From the NCBI RefSeq assembly GCF_016093295.1, contig NZ_JAEDAL010000003.1, positions 1 through 64,000 on the forward strand: a stretch of DNA of 64,000 nt, given 5' to 3'. Positions 40,018-48,332 of this stretch are shown here, in pieces. A program made the position numbers and the translations under genes. This DNA comes from Inhella gelatinilytica (GTDB lineage Bacteria > Pseudomonadota > Gammaproteobacteria > Burkholderiales > Burkholderiaceae_C). Numbering within the stretch: position 1 is the stretch's first letter; every line of letters begins with the position of its first letter. The notes beneath the pieces are model-generated. The model did not search any database and was not told the origin of the DNA. It was given only the letters and a program-made list of their open reading frames with translations.

Positions 40018-40479
40018 TCAGTGCGCGTGACCCATCGGAGCCGAAGCCCCCAAGGCGCGCACCTTTGCTGTGACAGCCAGAGACTCCACTTTGCCGTCCA
40101 CATGGCGAACCTGCAACACCAAGGGCAGGTCACTGCCTTCGGTCAGCGTTTGCTTGAGCCCGAAGAGCATGAGGTGCAAACCGCCTGGACGTAGCGTCAC
40201 GCTTTGACCGGCGGGCAAGGCAATTTGCTCGACCTGGCGCATGCGCATGGTGCTGCCTTCCATGCGCATTTCGTGCAATTCCACTTGCTCTGCTACGGGG
40301 CTGCTGGCGCTGACGAGCGCGGCGACAGTCTTGGACTGCAGGGTGACGAAGGCGCCGGTGGCCTTTTGCTGCGCCACGGTGGCGCGGGCCCAGGCATCGG
40401 AGGCTTGAACTTGGGCCGCCACCGGAAGGGCGGCCGTCATCGCCAGCAGGCAAGCTGTGAGAAGAGAACGTGTGGTCAT
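40018..40479 (-). CDS. Periplasmic copper chaperone, PCu(A)C family
   Basis: This 153-residue exported protein has a signal peptide (LLTACLLAMTAALPVAAQ) and the PCu(A)C copper site formed by histidines and methionines in ELHEMRMEGSTMRM and GGLHLMLFGL. The family delivers copper to cytochrome oxidase. The histidine-rich tail MGHAH may add metal affinity. The ATG at 40479 is chosen as it directly precedes the signal peptide. It lies 7 bases after dsbB, probably in one operon with dsbB and the RidA-like gene. Confidence 0.92.
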   Translation of the reverse strand: MTTRSLLTACLLAMTAALPVAAQVQASDAWARATVAQQKATGAFVTLQSKTVAALVSASSPVAEQVELHEMRMEGSTMRMRQVEQIALPAGQSVTLRPGGLHLMLFGLKQTLTEGSDLPLVLQVRHVDGKVESLAVTAKVRALGASAPMGHAH

Positions 40480-40486
40480 GGGCGTC

Positions 40487-41011
40487 TCACTTCGTTTCTG
40501 GTGCTGGGCGCCGCAGCGCCAAAGACAGCCCGACCGCGCCAATCAGGGCAAACAGCAGACCGCTCCAAATTTCATACCCCAGCCCCAAAAAGCGATAGGC
40601 CGCGGCTTCGCGGCAATCGGCGGTGACCATGAAGACTTCCGGCCACCGCATTTCCAGGTCCAGAGCGGTGAGGATCTTGTCGGCCGCGGTCATGGCGCAA
40701 CTGGCTGATTCAGCGGCAACCTCGTGCTGGTAGGTGGCAGCCACTAGGCCGGCGAGAGCGAGCACGATTAAGGGCACCGCCGCCACGCGGACGACCGTGG
40801 CCTGGGCGGACTGTGCCGCGACGGCGGCCAATCCCCCCAGGGCGGCCACCGCCGCGATCAGCAAAAACACGCCGCGCTGCAGCACACACCACGGGCAGGG
40901 TCGCACCCCACCGACATGTTGGGCCAAGAGCGCGCCGATGACGGCGGCGAGACAAAGGGCGGCCAGCGCAAAGAGCACGCGCGGCCGGTGTTGCAACAGG
41001 CGCTCAATCAC
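40487..41011 (-). CDS. dsbB: Disulfide bond formation protein B
   Basis: This 174-residue inner-membrane protein reoxidises DsbA with quinone. Four hydrophobic helices are visible. The first cysteine pair is CPWC in GGVRPCPWCVLQR and the second is the pair in ESASCAMT and TADCREAA. The start is GTG at 41011, overlapping the RidA-like stop by 4 bases (GTGA). It is followed 7 bases later by the copper chaperone gene. Confidence 0.94.
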   Translation of the reverse strand: MIERLLQHRPRVLFALAALCLAAVIGALLAQHVGGVRPCPWCVLQRGVFLLIAAVAALGGLAAVAAQSAQATVVRVAAVPLIVLALAGLVAATYQHEVAAESASCAMTAADKILTALDLEMRWPEVFMVTADCREAAAYRFLGLGYEIWSGLLFALIGAVGLSLALRRPAPETK

Positions 41012-41481
41012 GGTGCCAACTCGGCAATCATTTCAATCTCGACGCAAGCGCCCAGGGGGATCTGCGCCACCCCAAAGGCACTGCGGGCGTGGGCACCGAC
41101 TTCGGCACCCATCACTTGGGCGATCAACTCCGAGGCGCCGTTGGTGACCAGATGCTGCTCGGTGAAGTCGGCCGTGGAGTTCACCAGGCTCATCAGCTTG
41201 ACCACGCGCTTGACGCGGCCCAGGTCGCCCCCAGCGGCGGCTTGCAGCGTGCCCAGCAGGTCAATGGCCACGGCGCGGGCGGCTTGCTGGCCGGTCGCCG
41301 TGTCGATGTCCTTACCCAGTTGGCCGGTCCAGACCTTGCCATCGCGCTTGGCGATATGGCCCGACAAGAAAACCAAGGAACCGGTTTGGACATAGGGCAC
41401 ATACGCGGCTGCCGGGGTGGCGACGGCCGGTAAGGTAATGCCCAGGGATTGCAAGCGTTCGGCGATGACAGAACTCGACAT
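41008..41481 (-). CDS. RidA (YjgF) family protein
   Basis: This 157-residue protein belongs to the RidA superfamily, whose archetype hydrolyses reactive enamine/imine intermediates. HIAKRDGKVWTGQLGKD and HARSAFGVAQIPLGACVEIEMIA are visible; the arginine of the active site is retained. It belongs to the longer subgroup, about 30 residues above canonical RidA. GAGG lies just before the ATG at 41481. The start codon overlaps the earliest plausible start of comEC on the other strand. Confidence 0.88.
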   Translation of the reverse strand: MSSSVIAERLQSLGITLPAVATPAAAYVPYVQTGSLVFLSGHIAKRDGKVWTGQLGKDIDTATGQQAARAVAIDLLGTLQAAAGGDLGRVKRVVKLMSLVNSTADFTEQHLVTNGASELIAQVMGAEVGAHARSAFGVAQIPLGACVEIEMIAELAP

Positions 41482-44059
41482 GGGGACCTCGGTCGACAAC
41501 AAGACAAAAACACCGCATCGTACTGGGCCCGCCCTGCCGGGGGATGGCGGCGAGCGGGTGCCGGGTTCGCGGTTCTCGGAGGCTGCGCCGTGGGGGCTGT
41601 GGCTCGTGGCCGGCTGCGCCTGGATGCTCGGCCTGGCGGCCGTTCAGTTCCTGCCGCGCTTGGCAACGCCCCCCGAACAAGCCGGCGCGGGCGCGGCGGC
41701 TCTGATGCTGCTGCTCGCCTTGGGCGTGCGCCGCCTGCGCACGGGGGTGATCCCGCTGCTGGCATTCGCCGTGGGGGTCGGTTGGGCCCACGGGCGGGCG
41801 GAGTGGCGTTTGGCCGACGCCCTGGCCCCGCAACACATCGGCGTGCCGCTAGCGATTGAGGGGGAGGTGACCGGGTTGCCCCAGGCCTTGGTTGGGCACG
41901 GGGGGGACGCCGGCTGGCGTCTGGGGTTTGCGGTGGAGCGGGCCCCGGCGGGTGTGCCCAGCCAGCTATCAGTCACTTGGTTCCCGGGCAAGGCTCGGGT
42001 ACAGGCGCCCAAAGCGGGGGAGCGTTGGCAGTTGACCGTGCGGCTCAAACCTGTGCACGCCCTGCAAAACCCTGGCTTGCCGGACGGGGAGTTGTGGCTG
42101 CTGGAGCGCGGCATCCGGGCCCAGGGCAGCATTCAGGCGGGTGTGCGTCTGGCCGAGGCCTCGCCTTGGAATCTGCAAGCGCTGCGCGAGGGGCTGCGCG
42201 AGGCCCTAAGCCACACGCTGGCCGACCCGCGCGCTCGCGCCGTCATGGCCGGCTTGGCCATAGGGGATCAAGCGGGGCTCAGCGCGAAGGATTGGGCGCT
42301 GCTGCGCGACACAGGCGTGGTGCATTTGTTCGCCATCAGTGGGCTGCACATCACAGGCTTTGCCTGGCTGGCGGGCGCCCTGGTGGCGGCATTGTGGCGG
42401 CGCAGTGCCGCCCTCAGTGGTCGCTGGCCGCGCCCGCTGGCTGCGCGCTGGTTGGGGCTGGCCGCCGCTGCGGCCTATGCCGTGTTGGCGGGATGGGGGG
42501 TGCCCGCCCAGCGCACCGTGGGGTTGATGCTGGTATTGGCCCTGCTGCACAGCAGTGCGCGGCTGTGGCCCTGGTCCCTGGCATTGACGCTGGCGGGTGC
42601 GGTCATCGGCGCGTTCGACCCCTGGGCCCTGGTGACGCCGGGGTTTTGGCTGAGCTTCGTGGCCGTGGCGCTGTTGATGCACGGTGGGGAGCGTCGACCG
42701 GCCGCCTCCGCGGTCGCCGGACATCCCCTCGATGACGACGAGCCTTTGTTGCAGGAGCCGCCCACGCGGGCTCAGCGGTGGCTTGGCGCCTTGGGCCATG
42801 CGGCGCGCGTGCAGGGCGTCATCACCCTGGGGCTCGCGCCGCTGAGCCTGATCTTCTTTGGTCAGGTGTCGGTGGTCGGTTTGCTGACCAAGGCGGTGGC
42901 CATTCCCTGGGTGACCTGGGTGCTGACCCCTCTGGCCCTGATGGGCACGCTGCTGGCGCCCCTGTGGCACGCGGGCGCGGCAGCGACAAACCTGCTCTTT
43001 GGGCTGCTTGAAGCCGCCGCGCACCTGCCCGGTGCCGTGTGGTGGTCGGCGCAAGCGCCCGGGGCGGTGCAAGTGCTCGCCCTGGGGGGAGTGGCCGCAG
43101 CGGCCTGGCGTTCGCCCTGGCCCCTGCGCGTGGCTGGCGCGGTGGCCGTGCTGCCTGTGGTGCTGTGGCGGCCACCGGCACCCCCCCAGGGTCAGTTTGA
43201 AATGACGGTGATCGACGTGGGGCAGGGCAGCGCCGTGTGGGTGCGCACGGCGGGCCACCACCTGCTGTTCGACGCCGGCCCCCGCTGGGGCGGCGGCAGC
43301 GATGCCGGCGCCCGCGTGGTGGTGCCGACGCTGCGGGCCCACGGGGTTGGCCATTTGGACGCCCTGGTGCTCAGCCATGACGACGCTGACCACACGGGCG
43401 GTGCGCAAAGCGTGCTGTCCGCCTGGCCCATGGCCCAGCGTTGGTGTCAATTGCCGCCGCATCATCCGGTGAATCAGTCGGGGTCTCCCGTCCTGCCCTG
43501 CCAGGCAGGGCAGCGCTGGGTGTGGGACGGCGTGGCGTTTGAGTTCCTGCATCCCGAGCCCGCGGAGGCCCGAGGCGCCGCTCCGAAGCAGGCCCCACCG
43601 CGCGATAACGCCCGCTCTTGCGTGCTGCGGGTTCAGGCCGAAGGCGGCGTCGCCGCTCTGTTGACGGGCGACATCGAAGCGGCACAAGAAGCGGCGCTGG
43701 TGGCGCAGGGCGCCCCTTTGCAATCTGATGTGCTGGTGGTGCCGCACCACGGCAGCAAAAGCTCGTCGACGCCAGCGTTTGTAGCGGCGGTCCAGCCCCG
43801 CTGGGCGTTCGCTCAAGTCGGATTCATGAACCGCCACGGTCACCCGGCCGAGCGGGTGCGGCAGACCTACGCGGCGCAGGGTGTGCCGCTGCTCACCAGC
43901 GCGGCGTGCGGGGCTTGGCGCTGGTCAAGCGATGAAGCCCCGGGCGCGTCGGGCTGCTGGCGGGTGCAGCGGCGGCGGTATTGGATGGCAGCAGCACCCT
44001 CGGCGCTGACTCCTGTGACAGGGGAGGACGGCGATGCTCAGCCCTCACCAAGTTTTTGA
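41480..44059 (+). CDS. comEC: ComEC/Rec2 DNA internalization protein
   Basis: This 859-residue polytopic membrane protein forms the inner-membrane channel for transforming DNA. It has N-terminal helices, an OB-like DUF4131 region (PLAIEGEVTGLP), a competence domain with FAISGLHITGFAW and many membrane segments. A metallo-beta-lactamase domain follows (VIDVGQGSAVWV, LSHDDADHTGGA, VPHHGSKSS). The start is uncertain: ATG 41480 overlaps the RidA-like start, while ATG 41465 and GTG 41558 are alternatives without a clear Shine-Dalgarno box. The last 15 bases overlap the end of the convergent receptor gene. It suggests natural competence, but other com genes are not in the window. Confidence 0.92.
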   Translation: MGTSVDNKTKTPHRTGPALPGDGGERVPGSRFSEAAPWGLWLVAGCAWMLGLAAVQFLPRLATPPEQAGAGAAALMLLLALGVRRLRTGVIPLLAFAVGVGWAHGRAEWRLADALAPQHIGVPLAIEGEVTGLPQALVGHGGDAGWRLGFAVERAPAGVPSQLSVTWFPGKARVQAPKAGERWQLTVRLKPVHALQNPGLPDGELWLLERGIRAQGSIQAGVRLAEASPWNLQALREGLREALSHTLADPRARAVMAGLAIGDQAGLSAKDWALLRDTGVVHLFAISGLHITGFAWLAGALVAALWRRSAALSGRWPRPLAARWLGLAAAAAYAVLAGWGVPAQRTVGLMLVLALLHSSARLWPWSLALTLAGAVIGAFDPWALVTPGFWLSFVAVALLMHGGERRPAASAVAGHPLDDDEPLLQEPPTRAQRWLGALGHAARVQGVITLGLAPLSLIFFGQVSVVGLLTKAVAIPWVTWVLTPLALMGTLLAPLWHAGAAATNLLFGLLEAAAHLPGAVWWSAQAPGAVQVLALGGVAAAAWRSPWPLRVAGAVAVLPVVLWRPPAPPQGQFEMTVIDVGQGSAVWVRTAGHHLLFDAGPRWGGGSDAGARVVVPTLRAHGVGHLDALVLSHDDADHTGGAQSVLSAWPMAQRWCQLPPHHPVNQSGSPVLPCQAGQRWVWDGVAFEFLHPEPAEARGAAPKQAPPRDNARSCVLRVQAEGGVAALLTGDIEAAQEAALVAQGAPLQSDVLVVPHHGSKSSSTPAFVAAVQPRWAFAQVGFMNRHGHPAERVRQTYAAQGVPLLTSAACGAWRWSSDEAPGASGCWRVQRRRYWMAAAPSALTPVTGEDGDAQPSPSF

Positions 44060-46129
44060 CACTTGGAGTTCAACCTGCCGTTTCTGCAGCGGGAAGTCCC
44101 CCGGAATGGAGCCCGGTGCAGGGCTGGGCTCTCTCGCATCTGTGTTGAACAGATTGCGAAGCGTGCCAGTCACCTGCCAAGCTGTCGGGCTCGCACGGCG
44201 CCAGTGCACGGTGAGGTCGAGTAACGCGTAATTGGGAACGGGCGAGCGCAGGTCTCCGGGATCCCGCACACGCCCCGCCACATGCCAAGCTTGTGCGGCA
44301 AGGTGCCAGTCGGCGCTCAATCGGCTATCCATCCCCAGTTTCAACATGCGGCCAGGTGTCATGCCTGGTTTGGTATTCAATAGTTTGTCGGTGGAAGATT
44401 GAACCGAGAAACTGCCGGTTAGCTTGATTCTGGCGGAGGCCTGCCACCGGACCTCGGTTTCCATGCCTCGGCCTTCTTGGTCTCCCAGGTTTTGCACGGT
44501 GCTGCCAGTGGTGGGGTCTGCATTGGGGACCAAGCGAATTTGGTCTCGAACTTTGTAGCGGAATAAGTTGATGCCGAGGCTGAAAGCGGGGCTGGCTTGC
44601 CAATCTGCCGCAACTTCCCAAGTTTGAATGCGCTCGGGTTGCAGTGATGGGTTGCCCTGTTGAACGGGGTTGTTCTCCGTATACAGCTCCGCAAACGTAG
44701 GAGCTCTGAAGGCCTTGCCAACCAGAAGCTTGAGCGTGAGGTCGTGGCGCGCGTCCCAGACGACAGCCGCTCGCGGGTTGGTGGTCGCGCCAAAGTCGGA
44801 GTAGCGGTCATGACGGACGCCCAGGGTCAGCGTCCAATCGGGCTGCACCCGCCACTCGTCCTGAAGCAGCAGGTAGGACAGTCGGCGTTTTTGCGGACGC
44901 ATGTAGGGATCCGAGGTCGAGGTATCCACCATCTGACCCAAAGGAATGGCGGCCGGGCCGATCCCCGGAATCACCATGAACCTGAAGTTCTTGATTTCAT
45001 GGGTTTCATAAACATTCACGCGTTGTGCGCCGGCCCCGAAGCGAACCCGGTGTCCTTCGAGCCCTCGAAAGGTCGCAGCCGCTTCGGCGTGCGTCACCCG
45101 TGTGCTACGCCCAGGCGAACCGAACATGCCGTCCGGGAAAGCGCCGCCAAACGCTCCAGCAGGGAATAGCCAAAACGCGGTGTCTCCGCTCATACGATTC
45201 AAGTCGATTTGCGCTTGAACATCCCAACCGGGGGCCCACTCGGTTTTTTGGTACGAGAGCCCAAGGACGCCCAAACGAACGTCAACCCGGTCACGCCCCG
45301 AGAGCGCCGAGGCCAAACCGGCGCCGGTTCCAATGCGCCGCCGGGCCTTGTAGCTACCAAGCAGCTCCCACGATCCAAGGCCCACCGTCAGTTGGGTATC
45401 CAAGTCATCGTGAGGTCGGTGTAGCGATCCTGGCGCAAGCGAGGCGCGCGTCCCGAACAGACCGTCCAAGGTGGTTTGCACATCCGCTTCAATGCGTTCA
45501 TTCGGCCCATCGGTTTGCCCGACTCGCAAATGACCGTACCACTGAAGCGCGCCCTCATGACCACCGTGTGACAGCGTGATGGCGTGTGTATCGCGCGACC
45601 CAACCATGACTTTGGTGCGTAGACCGGGCCGTTCTGCCCCACGCCAAGTGGTGACGGCAATCACCCCAGCAAAAGCGTCCGCTCCATATAGGGCGGATCC
45701 AGGTCCGCGAATCACTTCGACACGGGCAATCTGCTCCACGGGCATATTCACCCATGCTTCTTCTGGCCCGCCCAAGGTAGGAGCCTGACGTCGAATTCCA
45801 TCCACCAGGAAAAGCAGCTGGGGTGAGAACTCCCCCCCAATACCGCGCAGGTAATACCGTGGGTCGTAGAGGTAGTAGGTCTTGCCCACATGCAGGCCAG
45901 GTACTTGCTCCAATACCTGGCCCAAGTCATTCGCTCCCATTGCGCGAATGTCCTCGGCCGTGAACACCGACGCCACTGCCGGTGCCCGGCGCAGGCTCTG
46001 CTTGCTGCCCGTGGCGATGGTCACGGTGGCGGCATCGCCATAGGCCAGGGCGAGGTCTTCTTCGTCAGCTGCAAGACCTGCCAAGGGCAGGGTTAACAGC
46101 GGGGTGAGCAGCCAAGAGGGTCGAATCAT
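44045..46129 (-). CDS. TonB-dependent outer-membrane receptor 1
   Basis: This 694-residue protein has a signal peptide (ending LPLAGLAA), a TonB-box-like region, a plug (VASVFTAEDIRAMGANDL, VEQIARVEVIRGPGSALYGADAFAGVIAV) and a 22-strand barrel ending in an aromatic residue (SKTW). There is no N-terminal STN signalling domain. The sequence DLALAYGDAATVTIATGSKQ near the N-terminus is shared with the receptor encoded next to it. The ligand is unknown. It is the last gene of a four-gene unit with receptor 2, a histidine kinase and a binding protein; only 14 bases separate it from receptor 2. Confidence 0.88.
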   Translation of the reverse strand: MIRPSWLLTPLLTLPLAGLAADEEDLALAYGDAATVTIATGSKQSLRRAPAVASVFTAEDIRAMGANDLGQVLEQVPGLHVGKTYYLYDPRYYLRGIGGEFSPQLLFLVDGIRRQAPTLGGPEEAWVNMPVEQIARVEVIRGPGSALYGADAFAGVIAVTTWRGAERPGLRTKVMVGSRDTHAITLSHGGHEGALQWYGHLRVGQTDGPNERIEADVQTTLDGLFGTRASLAPGSLHRPHDDLDTQLTVGLGSWELLGSYKARRRIGTGAGLASALSGRDRVDVRLGVLGLSYQKTEWAPGWDVQAQIDLNRMSGDTAFWLFPAGAFGGAFPDGMFGSPGRSTRVTHAEAAATFRGLEGHRVRFGAGAQRVNVYETHEIKNFRFMVIPGIGPAAIPLGQMVDTSTSDPYMRPQKRRLSYLLLQDEWRVQPDWTLTLGVRHDRYSDFGATTNPRAAVVWDARHDLTLKLLVGKAFRAPTFAELYTENNPVQQGNPSLQPERIQTWEVAADWQASPAFSLGINLFRYKVRDQIRLVPNADPTTGSTVQNLGDQEGRGMETEVRWQASARIKLTGSFSVQSSTDKLLNTKPGMTPGRMLKLGMDSRLSADWHLAAQAWHVAGRVRDPGDLRSPVPNYALLDLTVHWRRASPTAWQVTGTLRNLFNTDAREPSPAPGSIPGDFPLQKRQVELQVSKTW

Positions 46130-46143
46130 GACGGGACTCCTTC

Positions 46144-48222
46144 TTACCAACGCAATGTGGTTTCAAGGCTCAGGCTGCGCGGTGCCTGGGGCAGGTCGTT
46201 CACGATGCGTCCGGGCGCCAAGCTGGGCTCGCGGATATCGGCGTTGCCGCAATTGCGGCAGTGCAGGCTGAGCGTGTAGCGGGGCTGGACCCAACGCAGG
46301 CTGAGGTCGGCACGCGTGTAGTCCGCCACCGGCGGCCGGGCGTCCCCTAGGGCGCGGGCCCGGTCGGCCACGTGAAGCAGCCGCAGGGCCAGGGCCCAGG
46401 CACTGTGCGGGCGCCAGTCCACGTCCACACTCATCACCCGGGCGGGGGCATAGCCTGGGGCGGCGCCAGTGCTTTCGTCGCGGGCGCGCTGGTGGGCCCA
46501 TTGCGCACCCAAGCTCAGCCCGGGCTGCACCTGCCAGCGCCACTCCAATTCCAGGCCGCGCCCGGTTTGGTCGCCAGTGTTGTTGAAAGTGGTGCCGGTG
46601 CCGGGAGTGGGGTTGGCCGTGGTCCGGATGATGTCTTCCATCCGGTAGCGGAACAGGTTCAGGTTCAGCTGCATCTGGCGCTGTGGCTGCCAGAGCAGGG
46701 CCAGCTCCGTGGTGCGGATGGTTTCGGGCTTGACGTTCGGGTTGCCCCGTGCCACGGGGTTGGTGATGGAGTACAGCTCGGCAAACCCAGGGGCACGGTA
46801 GGCCTGGCCGTGCAGCAGCTTGGCCGTCAGGTTGTGGGCGGCCTCCCACACCAGGGCAAAGCGGGGATTGGTGGTGTGGCCCACGTCGGAAAAGCGGTCG
46901 TGGCGCAGGCCCGCGGTCAGGCTCCAGTCGGGGGCCATCTGCCAACTGTCCTGAAGATAGAGGTAGCGCACTTGGCGCCGCTGGGGGCGGATGAAGGGAT
47001 CGGTGTCGCTGTGGTCGCTGAAGCTGGGGAGGGGAATGGGCAGCCCATTGGGGGCGTAGCTGAAGTTCTTGCCCTCGGCAGTGCGGTACAGGTCGATGTC
47101 GTCGATGCCGGCGCCCAGACGCCACTGGTGGCCGCGCCAGCCGGTCCAGTTCAGGTAGGCGCTCAAGCGCCACTGGTGCTCCCAGGTCTCCGGCGCTCCC
47201 AGCATGGCGTTGGGGAAGCTGCCGGTGGGGAACTTCGCTCCGGGCGGGAAGATGACAAAGGGCGCTGGAATGAGCTGTTGGTAGCCGTGGTAGGAGAGGC
47301 TGGCTCCAGCCCCCAGGCTGTCCCCCAGGTGCTCCTCGGTCCAGCTCAGGTCGGCCAACAGCCGGCGTGTGCGCTCCAGGGATTCGGCGTCCAGGGACTG
47401 GGCAACACCGATGCCCGATTGCATGTCGCGCACCTGATAGGTGGCCCGCAGCCGCCAGTTGCGCAAACCCAGGTCCATCCCCAGGTCCAGCGTGTCACGC
47501 CCCACGCTCAGGGCCGACGGGGCATGGCTGACTTGGGTCCCAAAGGCGGCGTCGTTGGCGGTTTGGGCATCCTTCTCAACGGTTGCTGCAAAGCCATCGC
47601 TGAAGCCCCGGTGGACGTGCCAGGCGTAATCGAAGTCGCCGATCACCCCGCCTTGCTGCCACCAGGCATCACGGCTTTTGAACGAGCCGACGTGGGCGCC
47701 GGCCTCGGCCTTGGGCAGGTCGCGGCCATTGCGAGTCACGATGTTGATCACTCCTGCATAAGCATCTGCCCCGTAAAGGGCGGAGCCCGGCCCGCGCAGC
47801 ACTTCGATACGTGCGATGGTCTCGACCGGCCACCCGCGCCAGCCTTTGGTGCCGCGATCGCCCCGCACCGAGACGGTCATGGGGTGGCCGTTGTGCAGCA
47901 CCAGGATCTGCTGATTGAATTGCGAGTAGATGCCGCGCATCACCCACAGCGGTGAGTACAGCAAGCTGGTTCGGGAGACATGAAGCCCGGGCACGCGCGC
48001 CAGCACGTCCTCCAAGTCGGTGGCGCCCATGGCCTGGATGTCGTCGGCCGTGAACACTGTGGCCACCGCTGGGGCCCGTCGCAGGGGTTGTTTGCTGCCC
48101 GTTGCAATGCTCACCGTGGCCTGGTCGCCGTAGGCCAGGGCGAGGTCTTCGTCCTCGGCAGCGTGGGCGGAGCCCAGCGTCGCACCGAGGGCGAGCAAGA
48201 AGGGAAGGGGCCGAAGCTTCAT
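46144..48222 (-). CDS. TonB-dependent outer-membrane receptor 2
   Basis: This 692-residue paralogue of receptor 1 has a signal peptide (FLLALGATLGSAHAA) and shares the pattern EDLALAYGDQATVSIATGSK. The plug ends VLRGPGSALYGADAYAG and the barrel closes with TTLRW. Near the C-terminus it carries a CRNC motif (Cys655, Cys658) where receptor 1 has LRNLFN, an odd CxxC in a barrel. AGGAG precedes the ATG at 48222. It lies 110 bases after the kinase gene, with a GC-rich hairpin in the gap. Substrate is undetermined. Confidence 0.88.
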   Translation of the reverse strand: MKLRPLPFLLALGATLGSAHAAEDEDLALAYGDQATVSIATGSKQPLRRAPAVATVFTADDIQAMGATDLEDVLARVPGLHVSRTSLLYSPLWVMRGIYSQFNQQILVLHNGHPMTVSVRGDRGTKGWRGWPVETIARIEVLRGPGSALYGADAYAGVINIVTRNGRDLPKAEAGAHVGSFKSRDAWWQQGGVIGDFDYAWHVHRGFSDGFAATVEKDAQTANDAAFGTQVSHAPSALSVGRDTLDLGMDLGLRNWRLRATYQVRDMQSGIGVAQSLDAESLERTRRLLADLSWTEEHLGDSLGAGASLSYHGYQQLIPAPFVIFPPGAKFPTGSFPNAMLGAPETWEHQWRLSAYLNWTGWRGHQWRLGAGIDDIDLYRTAEGKNFSYAPNGLPIPLPSFSDHSDTDPFIRPQRRQVRYLYLQDSWQMAPDWSLTAGLRHDRFSDVGHTTNPRFALVWEAAHNLTAKLLHGQAYRAPGFAELYSITNPVARGNPNVKPETIRTTELALLWQPQRQMQLNLNLFRYRMEDIIRTTANPTPGTGTTFNNTGDQTGRGLELEWRWQVQPGLSLGAQWAHQRARDESTGAAPGYAPARVMSVDVDWRPHSAWALALRLLHVADRARALGDARPPVADYTRADLSLRWVQPRYTLSLHCRNCGNADIREPSLAPGRIVNDLPQAPRSLSLETTLRW

Positions 48223-48303
48223 GGCGATCTCCTGGCGGTCTCGGCTGATTTCAACAGGTTGCGGCCCGGATGGGTGTGGCACCGGCAACACGTCCCGGGC
48301 AAC

Positions 48304-48326
48304 CCCCCGCAAACCCGGGGCGGGGG
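48304..48326 (-). other. GC-rich hairpin between kinase and receptor genes
   Basis: CCCCCGC (48304-48310) and GCGGGGG (48320-48326) make a 7-bp stem just beyond the kinase stop codon. There is no U-tract on the minus strand, so it is not a clear terminator. It may shift expression between the kinase and the two receptors. Confidence 0.35.
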
Positions 48327-48332
48327 CCCCAT

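Noticed and set aside
44045-48222. BtuB or a named siderophore receptor
   Set aside because: No diagnostic feature for cobalamin, haem or a specific siderophore is visible; the ligand is left open.
48223-48332. Cobalamin riboswitch before receptor 2
   Set aside because: There is a stretch ending GAGACCGCC, but the B12-box core and the usual 200-base length are missing, and the upstream part would lie in the kinase coding region.
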